From an archaeon (GTDB lineage Archaea > Micrarchaeota > Micrarchaeia > Anstonellales > Bilamarchaeaceae), in the NCBI GenBank assembly GCA_020053355.1, contig JAGVNI010000006.1, positions 1 to 64,000 of the forward strand: 64,000 nucleotides of DNA. Reading direction: 5' to 3'. The position numbers were made by a program, and so were the translations under genes. The notes below the pieces were generated by a model. That model saw only the letters and a program-made list of their open reading frames with translations. It had not been told where the DNA came from and searched no databases. Position 1 is the first letter of the stretch; each line of letters starts with the position of its first letter. Positions 18,014-26,729 of this stretch are shown piece after piece.

Positions 18014-19564
18014 CTATATTGCAGCAACTATCTCCGGGTCAAGGCCCTTGAACCGCCCGAGCCACTCCCTTCTCTCGCGCTTCAGCTCAACGGTCAGCCT
18101 GCGGTACTCGCTTTCGCCATAGAACGCTTTCGGGTCGAAGTGGTGCATGTCCACGTCCCCGGCTTCAGCCGCGACAAGGTAGCCCCAATCCAGGTCCTTC
18201 TTCCATTTTATCGAGCCCCTTGCCGCATCCGCAAGGAGCCTGGCCGAATCATACACGGTTATCTTGATCCCCTCGTCCGCGCCCGGGTGCGCCCCGAACC
18301 TGCCGGTGTCCAGCAGGAAGCATTCAATATGCGGGTTGGCCTTCAGTATTTCCAGGAAGCGGTTTCCCTCCTCTTCCAAGGGGCCTATTATGAACGGGTT
18401 CGTGCCGACAACCCGGAGCGGTTTCCCTGCCTGCGTAGGGTCGCCGGCTGACGATTCCACGGATTCGCCAAGCATGAAGAAAGCCGCGGCCTGGGCGGCC
18501 GTCAGCTTGGCAATCGGCGGCACAATCGTCTTCCGTCTTGTGATGAATACGATCATGTCGACGCGCTTCAGGTCTATCGAGCGGTCGGTGTAATCCAGCT
18601 CCTTCCTGATGACGACGCCGCGGCCATTGGTTGTGATGCCAGAATTGAAGAAGTCGACTTTCCTCCCCTTTCCTACAAAGACGTTTTCCAGTATGGCGTT
18701 TTCCGATGTTGCTCCCTTATACAAAAGAGGCTGGGACTCCGGCTCCAGGCCGTCGGTCTTGATGTAGAAATTGTCCTCGGTCCCAACAGCCGAGCCGTCC
18801 CGGTTAAGCAGGACGACGTCGTCCTGCCTTATGCGGACAAGCTCCCCTGCCCCTGAATCCAGCCAGTGGTGGTGGCAAGTCAGGGTCGTCTTTCCCGTGG
18901 CGCTCAGGCCAAAGAGCAGCATGCCCCTCTCCACGAGTTTCCCGCTTGCCGAATTCCGCACCCTGAGCACCTTCGAGCCGGCATGCAGCCCCAGCCCGCC
19001 TCGCTTTTTTTTGTGCGCATACATCATCATGCGCAATCCCGCCTTCTTCACTTCGCCGCAGTAATCCGAGCCCAGTATGATTGTCGTGAACGAGACCGGG
19101 TCGACCAGCACTTTCCTCTCCGGCCATTCGGGCACGTCGATGATTGTAAAATCGGCGGCCGCTTTCGGACGGCTTCCGGGCCTCTCCCCGCGCGGCTCGA
19201 AAAGCATCCTGCCCCACATGTACGCGAGCCTGGCGAATTTTTTCGTGACAAAAAGCCGGATTCTGGTCCGGTACCCCGTTTTCAGGCACATAATCCTGTC
19301 GATGGAGACGAGTTCCCCATCTTTTATGTATTGCGCGACCTTTGCGACCGTTTCCTCCTGCTCCCCGGTCGGCTCGAAAACGATTTCAGTGAATTTCGCG
19401 CTCCGTGAGCGGATGGCGGTCACGTAGTTCGCGCTGCCGTACTCAGTGGTCTGCTCGTCCGATTTACCCATCTCCCTGAGCTTCTCCATCGGCGGCGCGA
19501 AAATCACCCTGCCGGAACGGGCCGCTTTCGCCGCCTTCAGGAAGATTTCCGCCATGCAACGCAT
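18014..19564 (-). CDS. pckA: phosphoenolpyruvate carboxykinase (ATP-type)
   Basis: 516 aa; GMLLFGLSATGKTTLTCHHHWLD kinase-1a motif; TSENAILENVFV. Confidence 0.92.
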   Translation of the reverse strand: MRCMAEIFLKAAKAARSGRVIFAPPMEKLREMGKSDEQTTEYGSANYVTAIRSRSAKFTEIVFEPTGEQEETVAKVAQYIKDGELVSIDRIMCLKTGYRTRIRLFVTKKFARLAYMWGRMLFEPRGERPGSRPKAAADFTIIDVPEWPERKVLVDPVSFTTIILGSDYCGEVKKAGLRMMMYAHKKKRGGLGLHAGSKVLRVRNSASGKLVERGMLLFGLSATGKTTLTCHHHWLDSGAGELVRIRQDDVVLLNRDGSAVGTEDNFYIKTDGLEPESQPLLYKGATSENAILENVFVGKGRKVDFFNSGITTNGRGVVIRKELDYTDRSIDLKRVDMIVFITRRKTIVPPIAKLTAAQAAAFFMLGESVESSAGDPTQAGKPLRVVGTNPFIIGPLEEEGNRFLEILKANPHIECFLLDTGRFGAHPGADEGIKITVYDSARLLADAARGSIKWKKDLDWGYLVAAEAGDVDMHHFDPKAFYGESEYRRLTVELKRERREWLGRFKGLDPEIVAAI

Positions 19565-19608
19565 TCTTCCCTAACTTTTAATAAATCCGCGCGGCATATG
19601 TCCTTACT

Positions 19609-20238
19609 ATGAGGGGGATGCTTCGTAGGATAGGCTCGTTGAAAAGGGGGGCGGCTGGCTTCCGGATAGCGATGCGCATGGCCGAATTCAAGGCCAGGGG
19701 CATGCAGCAATCCGGTGAATTGTTCAAGGAACTCTGCTTCTGCCTGCTCACCGCGAACTACTCGGCAGAGGGCGGGATGAAAATGCAGGACGCGATAGGG
19801 GACGGGTTCCTGAATCTTTCCGAGCGCGCGCTTGCGTCGAAACTGAAAACGCTCGGATACCGGTTTCCGAATGCCCGGGCGAAATACATCTGCCAGGCGC
19901 GGAAGCACCGCAACCGGCTCAAATCCGTGCTTGCGGCATACCCGCCTGAGGCCGCGCGCGAATGGCTGGCCGACAACATCACCGGGCTCGGCTACAAGGA
20001 ATCCAGCCATTTCCTCCGCAATGTCGGGGTGGACCGCTTCGCAATCATAGACTTCCACATCATCGACCTGCTGGCACGCCACGGCGCAATACCGAAGCCG
20101 CGCTCGAAAACCCTTTCCCGGAAACGTTATCTTGAAATCGAGGGGAAGCTGGCCCCGCTCGCGGCGCGGGCGAAAATCAGCCAGGGCGAACTGGACATGT
20201 ATCTCTGGTACATGGAGACCGGGAAAATCCTCAAATAG
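19609..20238 (+). CDS. 8-oxoguanine DNA glycosylase/AP lyase, Ogg2-like (HhH-GPD)
   Basis: 209 aa; ELCFCLLTANYSAEGGMKMQDAI, DNITGLGYKESSHFLRNVGVDRFAIIDFHIID. Confidence 0.9.
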   Translation: MRGMLRRIGSLKRGAAGFRIAMRMAEFKARGMQQSGELFKELCFCLLTANYSAEGGMKMQDAIGDGFLNLSERALASKLKTLGYRFPNARAKYICQARKHRNRLKSVLAAYPPEAAREWLADNITGLGYKESSHFLRNVGVDRFAIIDFHIIDLLARHGAIPKPRSKTLSRKRYLEIEGKLAPLAARAKISQGELDMYLWYMETGKILK

Positions 20239-21411
20239 CTACTTCTGCGCAAGCATCAGGAGTCCTGCCAGCACTGCGACTCCTGCCGCCGCGCTGAACG
20301 CCACGGGCGTGCCGAAGGTTGCCCAGATTATCCCGAACAGGGCATTCGCCGGCAGGTATGCCGCGCCGACTGCGCTGCTGTACGCTCCTAGTGCGATGCC
20401 GCGCGTCTTGTCGCTGGTGATATCTGATATATAAGCCTTGTTCACCGATTCGTCCGCGGCGACGAACACGCCGTAAAGGGCGAAAAGCGCGACCACCTGC
20501 CACAGTTCCCCCGCCGCGATGAACCCGACGCAAATCAGCCCATACAGGACGAACGCTGCAGCTATTATCGGCTTCCTCCCAATCCGGTCCGACAACCCGC
20601 CAATAGGCATAGACGCCAGGAAATAAACGCCGTTGAATGCAAGATACGCAATCAGCGCGTCCTGCGCGCCGAGCCCGATTTCGCCCGCCCGGACAATCAG
20701 GAGGGCAAAGCTGAAATACGCAAGCGAGAAAAGGCAGGATATCTTGAGGAACGCCTTATACCTCGAATCAAGCATCCGGAGGGATTCCCAGAACCGCGGC
20801 TTCTTTTCCGCTGCCTTGGCAGCCCCTTTCGGCTCCTTCACGAAAAAGGCGATTGCCACGACAGCAAGGAACGCCGGCACCAGCGCAATCATGAAAATCA
20901 ACCGGAACGAGGGCTCGCTCTCACCGAAGAATGTGAAAACTGCGAATGCGACCACCGGCCCGACAAGCGCTCCAAGGGTGTCCATGGCCCTGTGCAATCC
21001 GAACGCCTTCCCCCGGTTTTTCTCCCCGGTCGATTGCGCGATAATCGCATCGCGCGGCGAAGTCCGGAGGCTCTTGCCTATCCGTTCAGCACCGCGTATC
21101 ACGAGGATGTGCTGCCAGGCGCTCGCGAAAACCAGCCCGACTTTAAGAACCGACGAAAGCCCGTACCCGGCAATCACGAAGTCCTTCCTTCTCCCCGAGC
21201 GGTCGGACCAGTATCCGAAAAAGATGTCGAGGAGGCTCGCTATGCTGTCCGCCACGCCCTCGATAAGCCCGATGACCTCCTTCCCCGCGCCAAGGATGCT
21301 GGTAAGGAAGAGGGGGATGATTGGAAAGACCATCTCGCTTGAGACATCGGTAAGGAAGCTGACTACCCCCAGGACGAAAACGTTCCGCGATATCCCTTCG
21401 AACAGTTTCAT
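20239..21411 (-). CDS. MFS transporter
   Basis: Start placed at MKLFEGISRNVFVLGVVSFLTDVSSEMVFPIIPLF; GYWSDRSGRRKDFVIAGYGLSSVLK, GGLSDRIGRKPII. Confidence 0.92.
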   Translation of the reverse strand: MKLFEGISRNVFVLGVVSFLTDVSSEMVFPIIPLFLTSILGAGKEVIGLIEGVADSIASLLDIFFGYWSDRSGRRKDFVIAGYGLSSVLKVGLVFASAWQHILVIRGAERIGKSLRTSPRDAIIAQSTGEKNRGKAFGLHRAMDTLGALVGPVVAFAVFTFFGESEPSFRLIFMIALVPAFLAVVAIAFFVKEPKGAAKAAEKKPRFWESLRMLDSRYKAFLKISCLFSLAYFSFALLIVRAGEIGLGAQDALIAYLAFNGVYFLASMPIGGLSDRIGRKPIIAAAFVLYGLICVGFIAAGELWQVVALFALYGVFVAADESVNKAYISDITSDKTRGIALGAYSSAVGAAYLPANALFGIIWATFGTPVAFSAAAGVAVLAGLLMLAQK

Positions 21412-21427
21412 GAAATCCGTCCCTTTT

Positions 21428-23239
21428 CTAGCGGAAGCCCCCCCCGCCAGATGACCCGCCGCTGAAGCCGCCGCCCCCGCCCGAGCTCCAGCCGCCTGAT
21501 GAATGCGACGAGAACCCGCCGGACCTGCTCTCGGGCCCGCTCCGGTTTCCGTATTTTTTAAGGTTATAGACCCCCCAGGCGGACGTGTAGTACCTGCGTG
21601 ATGCGATGCCAACCGAATCGAGGCTCTGCATCCTCTTCGTCGTGAAAGCATCGAGTTCGGACATATGCCTTTTCACTTTGTCCGCCATTCCCAGGGCGCT
21701 CGCATAAACCAATATCCCGCCCCATATGACGGCGGACGAAGGCGGGTACTCTTTCAGCCTGCTGGCCTTCACCGCGCGGGCGAACGCGTCCCACTTCTCA
21801 TATTCGTCGCGAAGGTCCTCATGCACGGTGACGCGCCGGTTGCGCAGCACCAGGTATGCTGCTGAAGGAAGGACCAGGATTACCGCCGCTGCTATCCCTG
21901 CCGCTTCAACCGTGTTCCCTTCAGCCAGGTACCCCGTGAGGAATTCTATCCCTATAAAAAGCATGATGCACGAACCAATGAAACCCATCATGAACATGCC
22001 GATTACGGCAGCGTTATTCGTGTCGGCGGTATCTTTGAGGTCTGCGACCTTTTTCTCAGAAAGGATATTCGCTACGGTCGCGGAAAACGATTCGATTGCC
22101 CCTCCTACGGCGCTCTCCTTCGCCCCTGCCTTGTCCTTGATTTTATCATACTCGGCGGCCATGGCGTCGAGGTCCGCTTCACGCTTCCCCTGCGGGAAAA
22201 GCATGTCGAACACGGCTTTCTCGTGGGGTTTCAAGTCCTCAGGCCTGTTTTTCAGAAGCAGGATTGTATGCTCGCGCTTCACCTCTGCGGCCGTCTCGCC
22301 TTTCTTCTCCAGCTCCACGATATCCACGCAGCCGCGGTTGATGAGCATGAGTATTGTCGCGGCAAGGATGTCTGCCAGCGGCATCTTGTTGCGCACAAGG
22401 ACGCTGACGAACGCAGGCTCCTCCTTATCCGGCGGGAGGATGTTCTCCGGGTATTTTGGCTTCCTCCTGTCTTTCACGAACATGAATGCGGCCAGTATGG
22501 CGCTTAAAACCGCGGCCGGAAGGCAGCAATAGATGCTCGAAGGCGTCTTTTCCGGTTCAATCAGCATTTTCGAGCCGTAAGCCTCCCGCTCATCATTGAG
22601 TATCGCAAGCGCGGAAGCGTTTACCGCATTCGCCGTGTGCAGGGCGCCCCGATCATATAGGTAGCACCCGCCGATGTAGTTGCCCGGGGGCACGTCATTC
22701 ATCCCTATCACGACGGAAAGGTCGTCGATTTGCGCAGTCCCCTCCTTGGAAGAATAGACCTCGAAATGCATGTCTTTCCCCCGCGCCGCCTCGGGGAGGC
22801 TCATGACTGACGCGAATTTCCCGGCAGGCACGCTCCATCCCGCCCCGTAATGCTCGAAGCACACCTTTGCGAAATCGTTGTACAGCTGCGCCCTGTCTTT
22901 CAGCGCATAGCCCAGTTCGACGTCGTTTTTTCCCCCATACGTCTTCTTCCAGACTATCTCCGCCTGGCCCTCGTCATTCAATTGCTTCGCAAACGGCACG
23001 CCCTCCCCGTTGACTTTCACAAAATGCACGACGATATTGTCCAGCGAGCCGAAATCCGCAATCCTTATCGTGCGGAAGCCTTCGTTGTACGCCTGCTCGA
23101 GGGTGAAATTGATGCTTTCGTTGACCTCGAGGCTGCCGTCGTCCTGCACGGCCGCATGCGTGAAATAAGAGTCAATCGAGAAAGAGGATGCGGCTGAGGC
23201 AATCAGGATTAGGAAAAGCGCTAGCGGGCTGAATCTCAT
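21428..23239 (-). CDS. DUF2207-like membrane protein
   Basis: N-terminal signal, DUF2207-type ectodomain, TM segments, C-terminal Gly/Ser tail SSGGGGGFSGGSSGGGGFR. Confidence 0.85.
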   Translation of the reverse strand: MRFSPLALFLILIASAASSFSIDSYFTHAAVQDDGSLEVNESINFTLEQAYNEGFRTIRIADFGSLDNIVVHFVKVNGEGVPFAKQLNDEGQAEIVWKKTYGGKNDVELGYALKDRAQLYNDFAKVCFEHYGAGWSVPAGKFASVMSLPEAARGKDMHFEVYSSKEGTAQIDDLSVVIGMNDVPPGNYIGGCYLYDRGALHTANAVNASALAILNDEREAYGSKMLIEPEKTPSSIYCCLPAAVLSAILAAFMFVKDRRKPKYPENILPPDKEEPAFVSVLVRNKMPLADILAATILMLINRGCVDIVELEKKGETAAEVKREHTILLLKNRPEDLKPHEKAVFDMLFPQGKREADLDAMAAEYDKIKDKAGAKESAVGGAIESFSATVANILSEKKVADLKDTADTNNAAVIGMFMMGFIGSCIMLFIGIEFLTGYLAEGNTVEAAGIAAAVILVLPSAAYLVLRNRRVTVHEDLRDEYEKWDAFARAVKASRLKEYPPSSAVIWGGILVYASALGMADKVKRHMSELDAFTTKRMQSLDSVGIASRRYYTSAWGVYNLKKYGNRSGPESRSGGFSSHSSGGWSSGGGGGFSGGSSGGGGFR

Positions 23240-23263
23240 GGGACGATATCTCACGAAACCGTT

Positions 23264-23701
23264 TTATTGGTTGGCCGCCGCACCGGTTCCGGCACCGCCG
23301 GCCCCCTCCATGCCGCGGAGCTTCTCGATTACCGGCAGGTCGGCTTTGGCCCAGTCGAACCCGCCCAAATCTTCAATCCCCACCCACCGGAAATCCTTGC
23401 AGTCGAGCGCTTTCGGCTTGCCCCCGCGCCAGTCGGCAAGGAACGTGCGCATCATTATCCGCGTCTCCCCGCTTTCGGCGCTGGTTTGGCAGAGTTCGGC
23501 CCCGACTTCGATGCCGACTCCGAGTTCCTCCATGATTTCCCGCATGAGGGCGCGCTCAGGCGTCTCGCCGGGCTCGATTTTCCCGCCCGGGAACTCCCAT
23601 TTCCCAGGCTCCCTCTTGCAGTCGTCTTTCCGCTGGGCAATCAGGATGGTGCCGCCCTTCCTTATCACCCCTGCCACGACCTGAAGCGTTTCCACATCCA
23701 T
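23264..23701 (-). CDS. NUDIX hydrolase (MutT-like)
   Basis: 145 aa; GGKIEPGETPERALMREIMEELG Nudix box. Confidence 0.95.
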   Translation of the reverse strand: MDVETLQVVAGVIRKGGTILIAQRKDDCKREPGKWEFPGGKIEPGETPERALMREIMEELGVGIEVGAELCQTSAESGETRIMMRTFLADWRGGKPKALDCKDFRWVGIEDLGGFDWAKADLPVIEKLRGMEGAGGAGTGAAANQ

Positions 23702-23749
23702 CCTTGGCCGGCATACTGTTTATATCCCGGATTGGTCCGGGCCCGTTTC

Positions 23750-23760
23750 GGGGGGGGGGG
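23750..23760. repeat. homopolymeric G11 tract
   Basis: 11 consecutive G between divergent CDS. Confidence 0.9.
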
Positions 23761-23812
23761 TTCCTTAGCTTAATAAATGTCATGAGCATTTGAATCTGCA
23801 AAGGTGAATCTG

Positions 23813-24151
23813 ATGGCATGCTTTTCCGCCCCTGCGGCATTAGGAGTCGTGACATTCGTTTTCAGGAAGAAGTTCCCGGAGAAATGGCACATCGGGTGGC
23901 TGAACACCATGATTTTCGGAGGTTCAGTTGCTCTTGGCGTGGAGCACGTGGCGCACGGTGAAATCGTGCCCTGGCCGCCATTCCTGACCGCGATGACAAA
24001 CCCTGCAGACACTGCGGCGATGTTCGGAGAAATCGCGGCCGTCGGGATACCGATGACAATGGCGCTAATCGCGGTTTGGGTCGTCATGGTCGTCGTTTAC
24101 GAAAAAGTCATCCTCGCCGATAGCGCGCCATCCGGGACGGCCGGTTCATAG
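23813..24151 (+). CDS. hypothetical membrane protein
   Basis: 3 hydrophobic segments; IFGGSVALGVEHVAHGEIVPW. Confidence 0.6.
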   Translation: MACFSAPAALGVVTFVFRKKFPEKWHIGWLNTMIFGGSVALGVEHVAHGEIVPWPPFLTAMTNPADTAAMFGEIAAVGIPMTMALIAVWVVMVVVYEKVILADSAPSGTAGS

Positions 24152-24161
24152 GTGATTATGC

Positions 24162-24473
24162 ATGTGGCTCGTCATTATCCTCATAGCTGCATTGGCTGCG
24201 ACTGTGGTTCATTTCGGTGCGAACCCCCTCAGGAAGCACCGCTTCGATTTCCTCGCCCTGATGCTCTGGGGTACGTTCATCATGGTCCTGGTTGACCATT
24301 CAATCGCATTCATGGAAGAAGGCGGGGAATTCATATCCCAATCGACAGACGGGTTGGTTGCCGACTCGGCGGTACTCGGCTTGTTCATGGCTGCGCCCAT
24401 TGTGGTAGCCTGGGTGGCCATGGTCTTTTTAGATAAAAATCATCTGGCGTCCCGCTCGGCGTCACCCACCTGA
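24162..24473 (+). CDS. hypothetical membrane protein, possible paralog of preceding CDS
   Basis: 103 aa; LWGTFIMVLVDHSIAFMEEGGEF parallels GGSVALGVEHVAHGEI. Confidence 0.6.
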   Translation: MWLVIILIAALAATVVHFGANPLRKHRFDFLALMLWGTFIMVLVDHSIAFMEEGGEFISQSTDGLVADSAVLGLFMAAPIVVAWVAMVFLDKNHLASRSASPT

Positions 24474-24492
24474 TTTTTTAGAATTCCGTATT

Positions 24493-24508
24493 GCCAGACC
24501 GCACGTTG
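24493..24508. repeat. partial copy of direct repeat flanking HTH and TIR cassettes
   Basis: GCCAGACCGCACGTTG; 14 bp (CAGACCGCACGTTG) identical to 25310-25323. Confidence 0.6.
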
Positions 24509-24594
24509 ATGGAATTTTGCGAGTGATTGCGCTCGTTTGATGGATTTTTAGGAGCGTTATGGATTTGATTCCGAGATGCGTAAACCACCGCAAG

Positions 24595-24644
24595 TTTTAT
24601 ATACCAATGTTAGTTATATATAACATGTTAGTTTAATCTAACAT
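24595..24644 (+). promoter_or_regulatory. TATA box and double operator upstream of membrane protein/HTH pair
   Basis: TTTTATATA 24595-24603; palindrome GTTATATATAAC 24613-24624; inverted repeat ATGTTAG-TTTAAT-CTAACAT 24625-24644. Confidence 0.7.
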
Positions 24645-24656
24645 ACTGGTGATGCG

Positions 24657-25076
24657 ATGGGCAAACGGTTGGATCTTTTCGTGCGGATTTTCGTTCTGGC
24701 TTTGCTGATGGCTGCGTTCTCATTGTTTTTTTCCATGCCTGGCGGCTCCTTGTGGCTGATCAGCTCCATTGCCATTGCCATGGCGGTGGCACTTGTCGCT
24801 ATCGTTGCCGCTTCTGAAAAAGTCACATCAATGAAAACAGGATTGCCGTTGGATGATGAACTCTCCAGGAAAGCTACTTGGAAAGCGGGATATTATGCGT
24901 TTGTCGCTGGATTATGGCTTGCCACAGGCATAATGTTCGCCAACCTGGCCATGATGGAGTTTTTTAAGCTTCCAAGCCTGGAGTTTCGGTATGCTTTTGA
25001 GGCGATGGTTATTGTGCCGGGGCTCACATTCGTCGTTCTCGCGATGTGGTTCAAGAAAAAAGGGAACATGGACTAG
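24657..25076 (+). CDS. DUF2178-like membrane protein
   Basis: 139 aa, 4 hydrophobic segments, directly followed by XRE regulator. Confidence 0.65.
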   Translation: MGKRLDLFVRIFVLALLMAAFSLFFSMPGGSLWLISSIAIAMAVALVAIVAASEKVTSMKTGLPLDDELSRKATWKAGYYAFVAGLWLATGIMFANLAMMEFFKLPSLEFRYAFEAMVIVPGLTFVVLAMWFKKKGNMD

Positions 25077-25280
25077 GTGTTCGGTTTGAGGACAAGAATC
25101 CGGGAGCTAAGGGAGAAATTCAGCCTCACCCAGGAAGGCCTCGCCAAAAAGGTCGGAGTGCGAAGGGAGACAATCGTCTTCATTGAAAAAGGCGATTACA
25201 ACTGCTCCGTCCTCCTCGCCCATGCTCTGGCAAAAGAGCTGAAAACAACCATCGACAAGCTGTTCATCTGGGAAGACTAA
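25077..25280 (+). CDS. XRE-family HTH transcriptional regulator
   Basis: 67 aa; [55 protein letters not shown] start abutting upstream stop. Confidence 0.92.
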   Translation: MFGLRTRIRELREKFSLTQEGLAKKVGVRRETIVFIEKGDYNCSVLLAHALAKELKTTIDKLFIWED

Positions 25281-25305
25281 CCCTCTCTCCTGGTTAATTG
25301 ATGAA

Positions 25306-25321
25306 ATGTCAGACCGCACGT
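25306..25321. repeat. 16-bp direct repeat, copy 1
   Basis: ATGTCAGACCGCACGT, identical to 26488-26503; flanks TIR gene. Confidence 0.85.
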
Positions 25322-25368
25322 TGGCGAGGATTAAGTATATAGTGAACTCACAGTAACGTATCTAGTAG

Positions 25369-26436
25369 CTATTCTACTGCATCTTTCTTAAGGATTTTTT
25401 GTACTTCTGCCACTATATTCCCTATATCCGTATCTGAGTCTATTCTTTTTGCATATCTATCTGCGAGCATCGGCATCTTTTCTTGAATTTCCTCACGGGA
25501 AATGCCACACCAAACAGGAAGGACTTTCTCCTTGCCTTCTAAGGCGTCCAATTCTTTCTGTGCCCATCCTTCCTTGTCGAGAAAATTTCGTGAAAGAAGC
25601 ACGACTCCGTATCTCGATGAAATCAGTCCTTTTTCAATGCTCCTTCTCAATCCTTTGCCCCACTCTAACTCAGTCTCATCATACCACACTCTAATGCCAA
25701 CTTTTTCTAGAGCGATGTAAAGTGGTTTGGCTATCTTTTCCTTATCCTCTGATACGTGGCAGATAAAAACATCATACTCTTTTTTTGGAAATGTTTGCGG
25801 TGATTTCTTCACGGGTGCTATTTCAGAACTCTCTTTTTGCTCTGATTCAATTATGTTCTCTACCACCTTAATTCCACGATGCGTTATGACTATCGCCCCC
25901 CCCAAAGCAAATGTTTCAATCAGATCCTCATTCTTGAGATATTCATATATTCTTTCAACATATTGTCTATCAAATCCGAGAGACCTTCCAATTTCCCACA
26001 TGTCGACGCTTGTTGATTCATTACCCTCGGTTTTCTCGTAGACTTTACGTAAAAAAAACTCTCTATCATTTTTAATCTGTCTAATGTCCATAACGATACG
26101 CTGGGTCGGTTCTTTACTATCTTCATAATTGATTATTTTTTTCCTTACTTCAGGATCGTACGGATACTTTTGATGTAGCCACTCTAAGTCATCTATAGAA
26201 CCAGTTTCTAATAGTCGTTCTTTAGCCTTATTATCATAGTGATTTCGCTCCAATATGCCCCGTAATATTGTCGGTGAAGCTAGTTTTTGCAACTTATCCC
26301 TAGCCTCAAAATCATACGGGTATTTTTTACATAACCATTCAAGGTCCTCTGCAGTTCCTATCTCAATTAGCTTTTTTCTGGCTTCATAATCATATGGATT
26401 TTTCTCAATTAGTTTTCTTAAATGACTTGTTCCCAC
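25369..26436 (-). CDS. TIR-domain protein with N-terminal 26-aa repeats and wHTH-like segment
   Basis: 355 aa; KKEYDVFICHVSEDKEKIAKPLYIALEKVGIRVWYDETELEWGKGLRRSIEKGLISSRYGVVLLSRNFL; visibly AT-rich against flanks. Confidence 0.9.
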   Translation of the reverse strand: MGTSHLRKLIEKNPYDYEARKKLIEIGTAEDLEWLCKKYPYDFEARDKLQKLASPTILRGILERNHYDNKAKERLLETGSIDDLEWLHQKYPYDPEVRKKIINYEDSKEPTQRIVMDIRQIKNDREFFLRKVYEKTEGNESTSVDMWEIGRSLGFDRQYVERIYEYLKNEDLIETFALGGAIVITHRGIKVVENIIESEQKESSEIAPVKKSPQTFPKKEYDVFICHVSEDKEKIAKPLYIALEKVGIRVWYDETELEWGKGLRRSIEKGLISSRYGVVLLSRNFLDKEGWAQKELDALEGKEKVLPVWCGISREEIQEKMPMLADRYAKRIDSDTDIGNIVAEVQKILKKDAVE

Positions 26437-26487
26437 GTGTCTCCCTCATTTTTTGATTCATAATCGCCTTACGTTCTCGAATAACAT

Positions 26488-26503
26488 ATGTCAGACCGCA
26501 CGT
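26488..26503. repeat. 16-bp direct repeat, copy 2
   Basis: ATGTCAGACCGCACGT, identical to 25306-25321. Confidence 0.85.
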
Positions 26504-26521
26504 CAATCGTCATCGCGCGCA

Positions 26522-26667
26522 GTGCTGCTCTCGCAGCACGCGTGACCAAAATGCTTGCGCATTTTGATCATGGGCCGTGGCCGGGATTGCTCCCTGGCTC
26601 CGAATACGTTGACACGCAACGGAGCGCGGGCTTAGGGCTTGGCTCAGTGATCACCTTGGTCATCACT
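26522..26667. other. cluster of three inverted repeats upstream of Na/Pi transporter
   Basis: GTGCTGC-TCTC-GCAGCAC 26522-26539; CAAAATGC-TTGC-GCATTTTG 26547-26566; AGTGATCACC-TT-GGTCATCACT 26646-26667 (1 mismatch). Confidence 0.6.
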
Positions 26668-26729
26668 CATAAAAACATCGCAGGTGAGATATTTAACCAG
26701 ATACGTCGTTCAATGCGGAGCTATTACCC

